IMG/VR virus record: IMGVR_UViG_3300042465_004627
Coordinates: 1-37,178 of that record
DNA from: a virus
Strand: one strand, 5' to 3'
Length of the DNA: 37,178 bases
Shown piece by piece: positions 8,072-14,786 of this stretch (the first letter of the stretch is position 1; each line of letters starts with the position of its first letter). A model generated the notes under the pieces. That model searched no databases and had not been told where the DNA came from. It saw only the letters and a program-made list of their open reading frames with translations. Made by a program: the position numbers and the translations under genes.

Positions 8072-9490
8072 CTAAATTTCTCCCAAGAGCATGGCCCGGA
8101 TACTTGTCTTTGTTGGTGCAACTTTTTGCATTAAGTCGTCTCCGTTTAACAAACTTGCTAATAACCCTGTCTGGACGGTCTTGTTGGCTACTGCAAACTT
8201 AAACCTAGGCACACGAGTCTGGCCCACTCGATCTATCCGTCCCATACTTTGGTGCATATACAGTGGAACTGTACTCATTTCCAGAAACAGAGCTTCACTG
8301 CACACATGCTGAGGGTTCAGTCCTGCCCCACAAGACTGAGGGTTGCCGACAAGGATTCGGGTCTTGTCGTCTTCCAGAAAAGCTTGCACACTTTTTTCAG
8401 TGTCAGCTTCGCTGTACGCCGCCACAGTCTTAATCCCCAATTTGTTGCAGTAGTCAAGCACTGATCTTGCTGAGCGCTTATATTGCACCCAAATAATCAG
8501 CTTAGACTTGTCAAGTCTGCTCACTTCAATCTCTTCCAGCGTTTGGTCTATGACATCGTATGCCGCAGACTTTTTGCTAGGGTCGTTTGAGAAGTAGTCC
8601 CAATTGACCACCACTTGTTGCAAAGCCTGCCGCAACTTTTGAGAAGTTGTTGCGTCAATAACTGAGCCATCGTCAAAAGACAATAGCTGTTCATCGACAA
8701 GCTTTGCGTACAATCGGTAGTGCTCTGGGTCTAGGTCGTAACTGCAATCAGGGGCTAGAGGCTTCAGGCTGTACCCGTGCATCTCTTCCTTGTTTGCGCT
8801 TACCGTCTGCATGTTCAAATTACTTGCAAGCAGGTCAAGGTTGCAGAAAGCGGTCGGCTTCTTGAAGAAGTCTCTCTCTGCAACGTGCATGGCCTCAAAG
8901 TGGCCGTAACTTCGGTAAACCTTTGGGTGCTTCAACTTCACATAGCTGTAAGCGTCCAAAGGTTTACTGACAGGTGTTCCTGTTAAGAGTTGACAGCCTA
9001 TATCACCGGCTGTCAAAAGTTGTGTCTTTTTAAAAAGCACTGACTGTGGGTTTTTCAAAGCATGAGCTTCGTCAACTATGAGTTCATAGTCTCTGTCTTT
9101 GACCGCTTCTTTCAAAGTCTCAAAGTCTGTTCTGTAGATTGCGTGGCTACAGATAATCCACCTTGCTGTCTTTAACAGTGGTACAAGTTTTCCTCGTTCT
9201 CTCGGGTCACCTCGATAAACTACCACCCCGCTTGAGACTTTGTTTAGCCACTTAGCCCATCCAGTAATCAGAATCGGTGGCACGGTAATCAGAGTTACCT
9301 GATAATCTTGCATAAGGCTATTCACAGTACTCATAGCACTTTTGCCACACCCCACTTCGGACTTATTTAGTGACTTCTTCCACTCTGTTGTTTGCTCTAC
9401 TAAGCGCATCTGCATCTCAGTTAACTGAAAGCCTGCTTTCTTTGCAAAGCCGTAAGCCTCGTCAAAGTCTTTGTAAGTTTTGTATTGCAT
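8072..9490 (-). CDS. SNF2-family DNA helicase/translocase
   Basis: A 472-residue superfamily 2 ATPase. Visible motifs are SEVGCGKS (motif I) at 44-51, IVDEAHALKN (motif II, DEAH) at 138-147, LLTGTPVSKP (motif III) at 168-177 and MHQSMGRIDRVGQTR (motif VI) near residue 415. The order and the QxxGRIxRxGQ box are those of SNF2/Rad54-like enzymes, which translocate on duplex DNA and often remodel replication forks or displace proteins. The gene is at the lower end of the usual length and lacks insertions. Its ATG lies inside the 3' end of the upstream gene (29-nt overlap). Confidence 0.85.
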   Translation of the reverse strand: MQYKTYKDFDEAYGFAKKAGFQLTEMQMRLVEQTTEWKKSLNKSEVGCGKSAMSTVNSLMQDYQVTLITVPPILITGWAKWLNKVSSGVVVYRGDPRERGKLVPLLKTARWIICSHAIYRTDFETLKEAVKDRDYELIVDEAHALKNPQSVLFKKTQLLTAGDIGCQLLTGTPVSKPLDAYSYVKLKHPKVYRSYGHFEAMHVAERDFFKKPTAFCNLDLLASNLNMQTVSANKEEMHGYSLKPLAPDCSYDLDPEHYRLYAKLVDEQLLSFDDGSVIDATTSQKLRQALQQVVVNWDYFSNDPSKKSAAYDVIDQTLEEIEVSRLDKSKLIIWVQYKRSARSVLDYCNKLGIKTVAAYSEADTEKSVQAFLEDDKTRILVGNPQSCGAGLNPQHVCSEALFLEMSTVPLYMHQSMGRIDRVGQTRVPRFKFAVANKTVQTGLLASLLNGDDLMQKVAPTKTSIRAMLLGEI

Positions 9491-9839
9491 ACAAAGCCTT
9501 TACGATGTTGACTCTTGAATGTGAATTGACGTAGTTTGCGTTTCTCGTGTACCAGTGGGCAAATTCTTGAGGATTCATCAACGTCAACCAGTCAGAGAGG
9601 GGCACTCTCTTGACGATCTGAGTTGAGTGAACACGTTGCAAGGAGAAAGCTGAAATAGCTTTCAAGTGGTCTTCCCTTGTCTCAAGAGGGTGTGTAGTCC
9701 AAATCAAGTTAAAAGAGCCGTAGCAGCTATGGGCGATGCTGCCTAAGCCCTTGCCTTGTGCGGTTACGTAGGCTTCTGGTGGCTTTGGTGACCAGTGAAA
9801 TTTTGAAAGTCTGTCACAGAGTTCTTTTACATCAAGCAT
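9462..9839 (-). CDS. phage protein of unknown function downstream of the IS element
   Basis: A 125-residue protein starting MLDVKELCDRLSKFHWSP, chosen because AAAGGA lies 6 bases upstream. An in-frame ATG further up at 9887 falls inside the transposon end and is an artefact of the insertion. The product has no family I recognise; it is mixed alpha/beta with aromatic-rich stretches (SCYGSFNLIWTTHP, FAHWYTRNANYVNS). It overlaps the SNF2 gene, so the pair are probably co-expressed. Its start overlaps the stop of the gene that the IS interrupts. Confidence 0.7.
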   Translation of the reverse strand: MLDVKELCDRLSKFHWSPKPPEAYVTAQGKGLGSIAHSCYGSFNLIWTTHPLETREDHLKAISAFSLQRVHSTQIVKRVPLSDWLTLMNPQEFAHWYTRNANYVNSHSRVNIVKALYAIQNLQRL

Positions 9840-9880
9840 GGATTTTCCTTTTTGGGTGCTTTTGTAGGGTACAGGCGCAT
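9827..9880 (-). pseudogene. 3' tail of the phage gene interrupted by the IS element
   Basis: Reading on from the inferred transposon edge gives ATG CGC CTG TAC, then a Lys/Pro-rich tail ending PCLM and a TAA. This frame continues exactly the frame of the fragment on the other side of the element (11199-11458), as if the IS were removed. The TAA overlaps the start of the next gene (ATGCTTGATGTAA), a normal phage gene junction. Confidence 0.6.
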
Positions 9881-9916
9881 TTGACATCCTCCCCGGCCTG
9901 AAGGCCGAGGATTCCC
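9881..9916 (-). ncRNA. right-end hairpin, probable 3' part of the omega RNA scaffold
   Basis: After the tnpB stop, the minus strand folds as TCCTCGGCC-TTCA-GGCCGGGGA and ends GGATGTCAA. In studied TnpB elements the guide RNA is made from the 3' end of tnpB plus this terminal hairpin, with the guide read from the flank. By that rule the guide here would begin at 9880 and read into the phage gene tail. Transcription and processing are inferred, not seen. Confidence 0.5.
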
Positions 9917-10999
9917 TTAGTGCGTTGCATAGCTTGCACCTCCGGTGGTTCCCGCTAACGGACCCGTTTGCCCACGGGCGAGAATGTTCATAGCCGCATT
10001 TACGTCCCGCATATGATGCGATCCGCAGTCAGGGCAGTCCCATTCTCTTACAACAAGTTGCTTTAGACCCTTGGGACCGGAAACCGATCCACAATTCGAG
10101 CAAACTTGCGTTGTATATCTTTCGCTGACGACTTCCACAATGCGACCTGCATTATTGCCTTTATACTGAAGCATTGCTTTGAGCATTCCCCAACCAGAAT
10201 CAAGAACAGCTTTTGCCATCTTGGTCTTGACCAGCTTTTTGCTCGATACATCACCGATATAAATTGCACCGTATTGTTCAACCATCGCTGTGCTGAACTT
10301 GTGCAGTGCGTCCTTGCGGCAGTTGGCCGCTTTCTTGTGCAATCGCTTTGCTTGGCGTTTGTGTGCCCGGCGTTGCGCTTGCCCAATCTTTTGCTCAAGG
10401 TTGCGATAGAACTTGGCGGCAGGCAGAACTTGCCCATCACTTGTTGTTGCTACATCCTTGAGTCCCAAGTCAATACCAATACCCCTTGTTGGCAGTTCCG
10501 TTTTTGTTTGCTCTGTGTTGACTGCGATGTTGAGATACCAATTCCCAAGACTGTCTTGGCTGAATGACCCGCCGCGCAAATCGAATTTGTCCAGCCCGTA
10601 GCTGTCAAACACCCGGAAGCGTTGACCTGCAAACACAATGCCGCCGTTCTTGCACTTGACTTGGCCACGCTTGAACGGAATCCAACCCAAAGATTTCTTT
10701 GAGCCTTTGCTTACCCGCCAGCGAAGTTTTGTTTTCTTGAACTGCACACGGCGTGTGGCGAATTCTGTTGCCACTTGCTGCATAGATGCCGACGGCAAAA
10801 ACTCAAGACCGTTCTTTGTTGCACCGGCAAGCAAGGTACACAGGTCGTAGCCGGAAAGCCATTTACTTTTACCAACATACGGTTTTGCTGCTTTGGCTGA
10901 CACTTCGTTGCAGTAATTGAACACTTGGTTGACTTCAACGGCGCAAGCGTTGAGCCACGTGTAGCTGTCTGGCCTGACTTTTACTTTAAGTGTTTTCAT
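9917..10999 (-). CDS. tnpB: TnpB RNA-guided nuclease, variant RuvC site
   Basis: A 360-residue OrfB/TnpB protein, near the usual compact length. The N-terminal half is the REC/wedge region. RuvC-I is GIDLGLKD with Asp177. A zinc ribbon holds C300, C303, C322 and C325, and RuvC-III is HMRDVNAAMN with Asp332. At the RuvC-II position, where the canonical Glu precedes Asp-Leu, this protein has IYIGDVSS (Gly249). A Glu occurs instead at 293 (VSERYTTQVC), a position that could take over metal binding. TnpB proteins normally cut DNA next to a TAM using an omega RNA. Activity of this variant is uncertain. The ATG overlaps the stop of the small upstream gene. Confidence 0.9.
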   Translation of the reverse strand: MKTLKVKVRPDSYTWLNACAVEVNQVFNYCNEVSAKAAKPYVGKSKWLSGYDLCTLLAGATKNGLEFLPSASMQQVATEFATRRVQFKKTKLRWRVSKGSKKSLGWIPFKRGQVKCKNGGIVFAGQRFRVFDSYGLDKFDLRGGSFSQDSLGNWYLNIAVNTEQTKTELPTRGIGIDLGLKDVATTSDGQVLPAAKFYRNLEQKIGQAQRRAHKRQAKRLHKKAANCRKDALHKFSTAMVEQYGAIYIGDVSSKKLVKTKMAKAVLDSGWGMLKAMLQYKGNNAGRIVEVVSERYTTQVCSNCGSVSGPKGLKQLVVREWDCPDCGSHHMRDVNAAMNILARGQTGPLAGTTGGASYATH

Positions 11000-11118
11000 T
11001 TCAAAAACCTTTCAAGTGCCTGACGCACAAGTTCGCTAGCGGAATAGCCACTTTCTTTTGCCTTGGCTTTGAGCCGTTGCAAGAGTTGGATCGGAATATA
11101 AAAGTTGGTGCGTTGCAT
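10996..11118 (-). CDS. ribbon-helix-helix (CopG-like) regulator encoded with tnpB
   Basis: A 40-residue protein: MQRTNFYIPIQLLQRLKAKA, then KESGYSASELVRQALERFLK. A short beta strand followed by two helices with SASELVRQAL is the ribbon-helix-helix pattern; such proteins bind palindromic operators as dimers. The stop overlaps the tnpB ATG (ATGA), so it is coupled to tnpB. A palindrome lies over its own -10 box, so autoregulation of the tnpB operon is the natural inference. Confidence 0.75.
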   Translation of the reverse strand: MQRTNFYIPIQLLQRLKAKAKESGYSASELVRQALERFLK

Positions 11119-11153
11119 GATGTATATTATACACAAAGAATCAGAGGATGCAA
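11119..11153 (-). promoter_or_regulatory. near-leaderless sigma70 promoter and palindromic operator of the tnpB operon
   Basis: On the minus strand TTGCAT (11148-11153), a 16-base spacer and a consensus TATAAT (11126-11131) stand 7 bases before the ATG at 11118. The mRNA would therefore begin at or next to the start codon. TGTATA-T-TATACA (11121-11133) is a perfect palindrome covering the -10 box and is a good operator candidate for the adjacent ribbon-helix-helix protein. Confidence 0.65.
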
Positions 11154-11166
11154 GAACTATTTTTGT

Positions 11167-11186
11167 CCTCCCCTTGAACGGGGAGG
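11167..11186. repeat. left-end hairpin of the IS element
   Basis: A perfect 7-bp inverted repeat CCTCCCC / GGGGAGG with a 6-base loop, placed 12 bases inside the inferred left boundary. Subterminal hairpins of this kind are recognised as single-stranded structures by TnpA in IS200/IS605 elements. Confidence 0.65.
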
Positions 11187-11198
11187 CTTATCCTGTCG

Positions 11199-11458
11199 GT
11201 CAAGTTTGTGAGCATCTGGCACTTCGCCTCGCACAAACTCAAACTCAAACTCAAACTTGTAACCCTCTTCCCAAAGGCTTTTTACCTTCAGTCCACAAAA
11301 ATAAGTCGGGATTATTAGACTTACTTTAACCCATTTCGCAAAGTTCTTTGGGTAGCCTTCGGCGTTACAACTTGAACCGGTTGCGTCAATGTTTAAGGGT
11401 CTGCAAAGTCTCCACTCAAAACTTCGTCTTCTTGACCAAGAATGAGAACTGGTGTCAT
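11199..11458 (-). pseudogene. 5' part of a phage gene broken by a frameshift and by the IS element
   Basis: An ATG at 11458 overlaps the stop of the upstream gene (ATGA) and reads MTPVLILGQEDEVLSGDFAD-P before a stop. One frame over, without a usable start codon, an open frame reads LNIDATGSSCNAEGYPKNFA and continues through VKSLWEEGYKFEFEFEF to the IS boundary. The two read as one protein if a single base is missing in the C-run GACCCTTAAAC. A hexamer repeat (CTCAAA units, 11235-11257) encodes the Glu-Phe run. The 3' tail lies at 9827-9880. Family unknown. A sequencing error at the C-run is an alternative to a true frameshift. Confidence 0.55.
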
Positions 11459-11790
11459 AAAGTTTCTTTCATTGTTATTTGAACTAAGTTTATGCAGAAA
11501 GGTCTGACAGAGTTCCGTAGCAACACTGCGTAGTCTATAGCCTTGTCTAACTGCGCTACATTTTTAGTGTCCCACCGATCTGAGTAGATCAAGTTTTGCA
11601 ATACGGGTATGCTTTTGCGAAGCTCAAGCAACCTGTAATCAGTCTTGAGGATAGAGGGGTCCAGTTCTGCGGCTTGACCAATGATTGCAAATTTCACAGC
11701 TGTGTTTTCTATGAAGTCTGCACATGCCTCACCTTCTTCCAGCATGTAAACCCTGATTCTCTGCTCCAATCCCCAAGTTTTCAGATGCAT
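11455..11790 (-). CDS. phage protein of unknown function
   Basis: A 111-residue mostly helical protein starting MHLKTWGLEQRIRVYMLEEG. This ATG is chosen because it overlaps the TGA of the small upstream gene (TGATG); a longer reading would begin at TTG. Features include a helical stretch CADFIENTAVKFAIIGQAAE and a C-terminal hydrophobic RPFCINLVQITM. No family is recognised. It ends at an ATGA junction with the broken gene downstream, showing the original operon order. Confidence 0.65.
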   Translation of the reverse strand: MHLKTWGLEQRIRVYMLEEGEACADFIENTAVKFAIIGQAAELDPSILKTDYRLLELRKSIPVLQNLIYSDRWDTKNVAQLDKAIDYAVLLRNSVRPFCINLVQITMKETL

Positions 11791-11966
11791 CACTTTCTCC
11801 CGCAAGGTGCTTTTTTGAGTGCAGCTGACTCTTCTCCAGTATTCCAATTGAATACGTTATCGGTAGATTTGATTGTTCCATCTTTCCATTTCTGAATTCG
11901 AGGTTTCCTAGTCTTTAAACTTCGGGAGTCCTGCGTAGTGTGTGAACTGGTTGTTTTCTTTTTCAT
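11790..11966 (-). CDS. small basic phage protein overlapping its upstream neighbour
   Basis: A 58-residue Lys/Arg-rich protein (MKKKTTSSHTTQDSRSLKTR then KPRIQKWKDGTIKSTDNVFN). The first 59 bases overlap the 3' end of the 67-residue gene in another frame, and its TGA overlaps the next ATG (TGATG). The segment beyond the overlap reads like a real protein, and the stop-start coupling supports it. There is no strong Shine-Dalgarno, so translation may depend on the upstream gene. Function unknown; the basic composition would suit nucleic-acid binding. Confidence 0.5.
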   Translation of the reverse strand: MKKKTTSSHTTQDSRSLKTRKPRIQKWKDGTIKSTDNVFNWNTGEESAALKKAPCGRK

Positions 11967-12111
11967 AATAGCCGTATGTAGCTGATCCGAGGTTTTTGTT
12001 TATCAGCTGAAGTTTAACATTCGGCGGTGGAGGTGCAACAGAGATTTCGACCCAATGGCAGTCGTGATCGACAAGTGTTGAGCCGTCAGAGGAGAGTCGG
12101 ATATCGCTCAT
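11908..12111 (-). CDS. small phage protein of unknown function
   Basis: A 67-residue protein starting MSDIRLSSDGSTLVDHDCHW with a Pro-rich APPPPNVKLQL stretch and ending HYAGLPKFKD. The ending resembles short phage proteins that close with a Trp/His-x-LP segment, but I do not assign a family. Its start overlaps the stop of the 65-residue gene (ATGA). Confidence 0.65.
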   Translation of the reverse strand: MSDIRLSSDGSTLVDHDCHWVEISVAPPPPNVKLQLINKNLGSATYGYYEKENNQFTHYAGLPKFKD

Positions 12112-12305
12112 AGACGGGCCTCACGAACCGCCCTGAGGTAGATTTCCTTGGCGCTCTGGTATTCTCGCATTGCGTAAGTTTCTGCATCAAGGTCTGCTTG
12201 GCAGTTTCGAACTTGGTGCGTTGGGCGCTTGCAAACTTGTACTTTCTGCCAAGCTTGGTCCATCTTGCTTGCAAGTTCCTGAAGCTGTTCGCTGGTTTTG
12301 GCCAT
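12108..12305 (-). CDS. small helical phage protein
   Basis: A 65-residue, highly charged, probably coiled-coil protein (MAKTSEQLQELASKMDQAWQ; YAMREYQSAKEIYLRAVREA). A GGGAGA ribosome-binding site precedes the ATG and overlaps the end of the DNA ligase gene. Function unknown. Confidence 0.65.
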   Translation of the reverse strand: MAKTSEQLQELASKMDQAWQKVQVCKRPTHQVRNCQADLDAETYAMREYQSAKEIYLRAVREARL

Positions 12306-12307
12306 GT

Positions 12308-13195
12308 TTAATCTCCCATGTCGAATTTCTCACGCCACCCGATGAATCTGGGGAAGCGAGGTTTATCCTTAACCCCGACTGTCATGTGTCGGTACTTTCC
12401 AAACTTTCCAGCAAGCTCAGAACGCTTTTCCCAAACTTGTCTGCGCTGCTCATGGTTCAAAGTACCGGCAGCTACCCGAAACTCCACGCCAGTCTTGCAG
12501 TCTCGAGCTTCAAAACCTCCAGCCATCCCGTTGCCAGTCAAGTTCTCTTGGTGGCTGCTGCGGTCTGTCCTGCCAAGCTCGTTTGTAAAAGCCTCATTGT
12601 TGTTGTGCATTGCTTCATAGACACTGAGGACTTCAAAGTCACTGTCAGCAAATGGTTTAAGCTTTAAGCTGTCTTGCGATGCCAGCGTTGCTCTTCCAAA
12701 CTTGTACATACTTTGTGGGTTGCGAACAATCAATCCTTCGTAGCCGTCTGCGAGAACTGTCTCGTAAAAGCTTGCTAACTCTTCGGTCGAGTTTACAAGT
12801 CTCTGAGGGAGTACCCGAATAAAGTCAGGCAAGTCTCGCGCCTGTAAGGTAGCCAACCTCTGCTCAAAAGGCTTCTTCAAGGACTCTGCTGAGATGTCGT
12901 CAAAGACATAGAACACAAAGTTGGGTGTTCCAGCTTCAGACCGAACTGCGGAACTCGTTACTCGGTACACATCTTCTGCATTTGCAGGACCAACGATCAG
13001 CTCACCATCAAGGTCTTGATACGGTGCCAGCAGTTCCTGAATGTGCTGATTCGGAATTGTCTTGAGGCTTCGACTTAATAGATTGCCATACCGTGTGACT
13101 GCTCGAATGCCGTCTAACTTAATAGACGCAAACTTGCCGAAAGTCATAGGGAACTTCAGATTCACCGCGTCTTCTGACAATTGAGGTTTAAACAT
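12308..13195 (-). CDS. ATP-dependent DNA ligase
   Basis: A 295-residue ligase that would seal nicks during phage replication. Motif I is SIKLDGIR with the adenylated Lys26; DLDGELIVG (61-69), DGYEGLIVRNP (about 165) and SLKLKPF (about 190) are motifs III, IV and V. The region after 200 fits an OB-fold. This is a compact phage-type enzyme without N-terminal DNA-binding domain. The start MFKPQLSED is chosen because it follows the upstream stop by one base with GAGA before it; a longer reading at 13276 would lie inside the upstream small gene. Confidence 0.87.
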   Translation of the reverse strand: MFKPQLSEDAVNLKFPMTFGKFASIKLDGIRAVTRYGNLLSRSLKTIPNQHIQELLAPYQDLDGELIVGPANAEDVYRVTSSAVRSEAGTPNFVFYVFDDISAESLKKPFEQRLATLQARDLPDFIRVLPQRLVNSTEELASFYETVLADGYEGLIVRNPQSMYKFGRATLASQDSLKLKPFADSDFEVLSVYEAMHNNNEAFTNELGRTDRSSHQENLTGNGMAGGFEARDCKTGVEFRVAAGTLNHEQRRQVWEKRSELAGKFGKYRHMTVGVKDKPRFPRFIGWREKFDMGD

Positions 13196-13196
13196 A

Positions 13197-13343
13197 TCAT
13201 TTCTCTGGGTTTTGGTTGTAGTTGCGAACTTCTTCAATGAGTTCCGCAGTGGCTGGCTGGTCAAGAAGCCAGACACCTAGTTGCTTTCTGCCGTGGTACA
13301 GTGCAACAAGGTTTCCGTGTAGGAGTACGAGTTTTTGCGGCAT
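13197..13343 (-). CDS. 48-residue phage protein upstream of the ligase
   Basis: MPQKLVLLHGNLVALYHGRK, then QLGVWLLDQPATAELIEEVR and a short tail. It fills the gap between the P-loop gene and the ligase gene, starting one base after the upstream stop and ending two bases before the ligase ATG. The composition (beta strands, then a helix) looks like a folded microprotein. Function unknown. Confidence 0.6.
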   Translation of the reverse strand: MPQKLVLLHGNLVALYHGRKQLGVWLLDQPATAELIEEVRNYNQNPEK

Positions 13344-13344
13344 G

Positions 13345-13686
13345 TCAGTCGTATGTCAGTCGGATGATCTGTGCGAAGTCGTTTTGTACCATGCAGGCTT
13401 TCAGGATTTCCTCAACCACACCTTGTTCGTGTTTGTCGCTTAAGCCGCAATGATCAACTACGGCAAGGTTTAGAGGCCCTAAGCCTCTGCCTTTCCCTGC
13501 CACAACGTCATAGTAAGTGAGCCCCAGAACACTTGTCCCTGTTGCTTTTATGTGTCTGAGGTCTCTGGCTGTTGGCACAACGTAGGCAACATTCCTGTTG
13601 CCTAGGTTCGCATACTCTAGCAGGTCAAGTGCTAGAGTAGTCCGTCCTGACCGTCTGTCACCTTGTAGGTCAAGGAAGTAGATCAT
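13345..13686 (-). CDS. small P-loop-like protein
   Basis: A 113-residue protein with LQGDRRSGRTTLALDLLEYA at its N-terminus, a Walker A-like loop in which Arg replaces the usual Lys (GDRRSGRTT, residues 9-17), and LNLAVVDH as a possible Walker B. It is much shorter than a normal AAA+ or RecA ATPase, so it may be a minimal nucleotide-binding domain or a decayed one. It is packed tightly between the 191-residue gene and the small gene before the ligase. Confidence 0.65.
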   Translation of the reverse strand: MIYFLDLQGDRRSGRTTLALDLLEYANLGNRNVAYVVPTARDLRHIKATGTSVLGLTYYDVVAGKGRGLGPLNLAVVDHCGLSDKHEQGVVEEILKACMVQNDFAQIIRLTYD

Positions 13687-13688
13687 GC

Positions 13689-14264
13689 TCAGTCCCGTGT
13701 GTTGAGTTCAGCCACGGCCAAGAGAATCGCAGCTTCAGCTTCTGCAATGCGCTTTGCGGAGAACTTGTTCTCTGGCAGAGCCTTGTGCGTGGAGATTTCA
13801 CCTTGCGCTCGGTTTAGGCTGCTGATCAGGTAGTCAGTTGTTGCCGACTTGACTGGTTGGCCGTACAGGTATGTGATCGTCTCTGTAGGGACTTGTTTGC
13901 TTGTGTTTGCGTTGAGGAGGCTCATTTCAGTTTCTTCCGTTGATGTTGATGTTGGTGTTGGTGCTGTGCATGTCGCGTAGTTGTAGTTGTTTCGAACTCT
14001 CAATCCATGCCCTGACAGATAGTAACTGTAGTTGTTTGCTGACCAAACCAGCAAATTACGCTCTTCGAGCTTTGGCAGGATTCCCCCTGAAGACCTTTGC
14101 AACTCTTTGCAGAGGTCTTCCAGCGTTGCGCCTTGCGCGAATCGCTCTTCGAGGATTTGGAGGTCTGCGGCCTTCCACAGTTTTCCGTGGTTTTCGTAGT
14201 GACCGCCTGAAAGTCTCATACTCTCACTGCGATTGCTGAACAGTGTTGCTTTGTTATCGCTCAT
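13689..14264 (-). CDS. phage protein with possible N-terminal helix-turn-helix
   Basis: A 191-residue protein. Residues 28-65 (KLWKAADLQILEERFAQGAT, then EDLCKELQRSSGGIL) have the pattern of a Myb/HTH-like DNA-binding segment. A Thr/Ser/Pro-rich linker (near 100-112) leads to a helical C-terminus (SAKRIAEAEAAILLAVAELN). An AGGACT site precedes the ATG. The gene follows a hairpin terminator. A regulatory role is a guess. Confidence 0.65.
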   Translation of the reverse strand: MSDNKATLFSNRSESMRLSGGHYENHGKLWKAADLQILEERFAQGATLEDLCKELQRSSGGILPKLEERNLLVWSANNYSYYLSGHGLRVRNNYNYATCTAPTPTSTSTEETEMSLLNANTSKQVPTETITYLYGQPVKSATTDYLISSLNRAQGEISTHKALPENKFSAKRIAEAEAAILLAVAELNTRD

Positions 14265-14290
14265 TTTTGAGTCCTGTTAAGCCAGAGACA

Positions 14291-14316
14291 AGAAAACCTG
14301 CCGAAGCAGGTTTTCT
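14291..14316 (-). terminator. hairpin terminator with UUCG loop
   Basis: A perfect 11-bp stem AGAAAACCTGC / GCAGGTTTTCT closes a TTCG loop on the minus strand, 19 bases after the stop of the 101-residue gene. The stem's 3' side ends in a T-rich stretch. Confidence 0.65.
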
Positions 14317-14334
14317 TTGACTCAAGGCAACTGA

Positions 14335-14640
14335 TTACTCAGCAGCGGTGTCTGCGCCTTCAGAGATTTTCCACAGACCAACTTTGGTCTTCTCCACACC
14401 GTCTTCGTTCACAGTGAACGAACGGATGCTGAACTTGGCCTTGCTGCCGGTGGCTTTGCGGAAGTTTGCGACAGCAGACGACAGCTTGCTGTGGTCTTTC
14501 TTGCTGTCCAAGCCTTCCAGCACGATGGCGTCATCGGTGCCAGCACGAAGATCGGCCAGAGGGTACTTGGAGCCGCGCTTGCCGATCACGGCGTTGACGG
14601 TACGGGCAGGCATTGCGAAGGTTTTGATTGCGATGGACAT
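14335..14640 (-). CDS. small basic phage protein, probably well expressed
   Basis: A 101-residue protein starting MSIAIKTFAMPARTVNAVIG, with KRGSKYPLADLRAGTDDAIV and KATGSKAKFSIRSFTVNEDG. The YPLxDLxxGxD...F.IR...G..VW pattern resembles a short phage family found beside replication genes, without known function. It has a GGAG ribosome-binding site and its own downstream terminator, which suggests a separate transcription unit or high output. Confidence 0.7.
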   Translation of the reverse strand: MSIAIKTFAMPARTVNAVIGKRGSKYPLADLRAGTDDAIVLEGLDSKKDHSKLSSAVANFRKATGSKAKFSIRSFTVNEDGVEKTKVGLWKISEGADTAAE

Positions 14641-14676
14641 TTGGGTTCTCCGAGAGATTGATTTGAAAGGTTGAGC

Positions 14677-14784
14677 TTAAAGCTTGGAATCAGTCCTGAA
14701 CTTCAGAACTTGTGTGCAGTGTATCACAGGAATTTGTTTGGGTGGTCCTGTTGCCCAATTTATTTTGCAAAATTTGTGGTGCAT
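14677..14784 (-). CDS. possible 35-residue microprotein
   Basis: MHHKFCKINWATGPPKQIPV, then IHCTQVLKFRTDSKL, in the gap between the winged-helix gene and the 101-residue gene. It starts three bases after the upstream stop. The ribosome-binding site is weak (AAAGTG). The protein-like composition and position are the only support. Confidence 0.35.
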   Translation of the reverse strand: MHHKFCKINWATGPPKQIPVIHCTQVLKFRTDSKL

Positions 14785-14786
14785 GT

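Larger units (their letters stand above)
9881..11198 (-). mobile_element. IS200/IS605-type TnpB-only insertion element (IS1341-like)
   Basis: The element carries tnpB and a small ribbon-helix-helix gene but no tnpA transposase, so it is non-autonomous. The right end has the classic hairpin finishing GGGGAGGATGTCAA (9881-9911). The left end has a CCTCCCC-GTTCAA-GGGGAGG hairpin (11167-11186). It is preceded on the minus strand by TTGAC (11199-11203), a plausible target/TAM motif of the TTGAT/TTGAC type. Deleting 9881-11198 joins two phage coding fragments in frame, which supports these boundaries. TnpA would have to act in trans for movement. Confidence 0.8.

Noticed and set aside
11392-11402. 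Programmed -1 frameshift in the interrupted gene
   Set aside because: The C-CCT-TAA sequence does not fit the X-XXY-YYZ slippery rule; a plain one-base loss is simpler.
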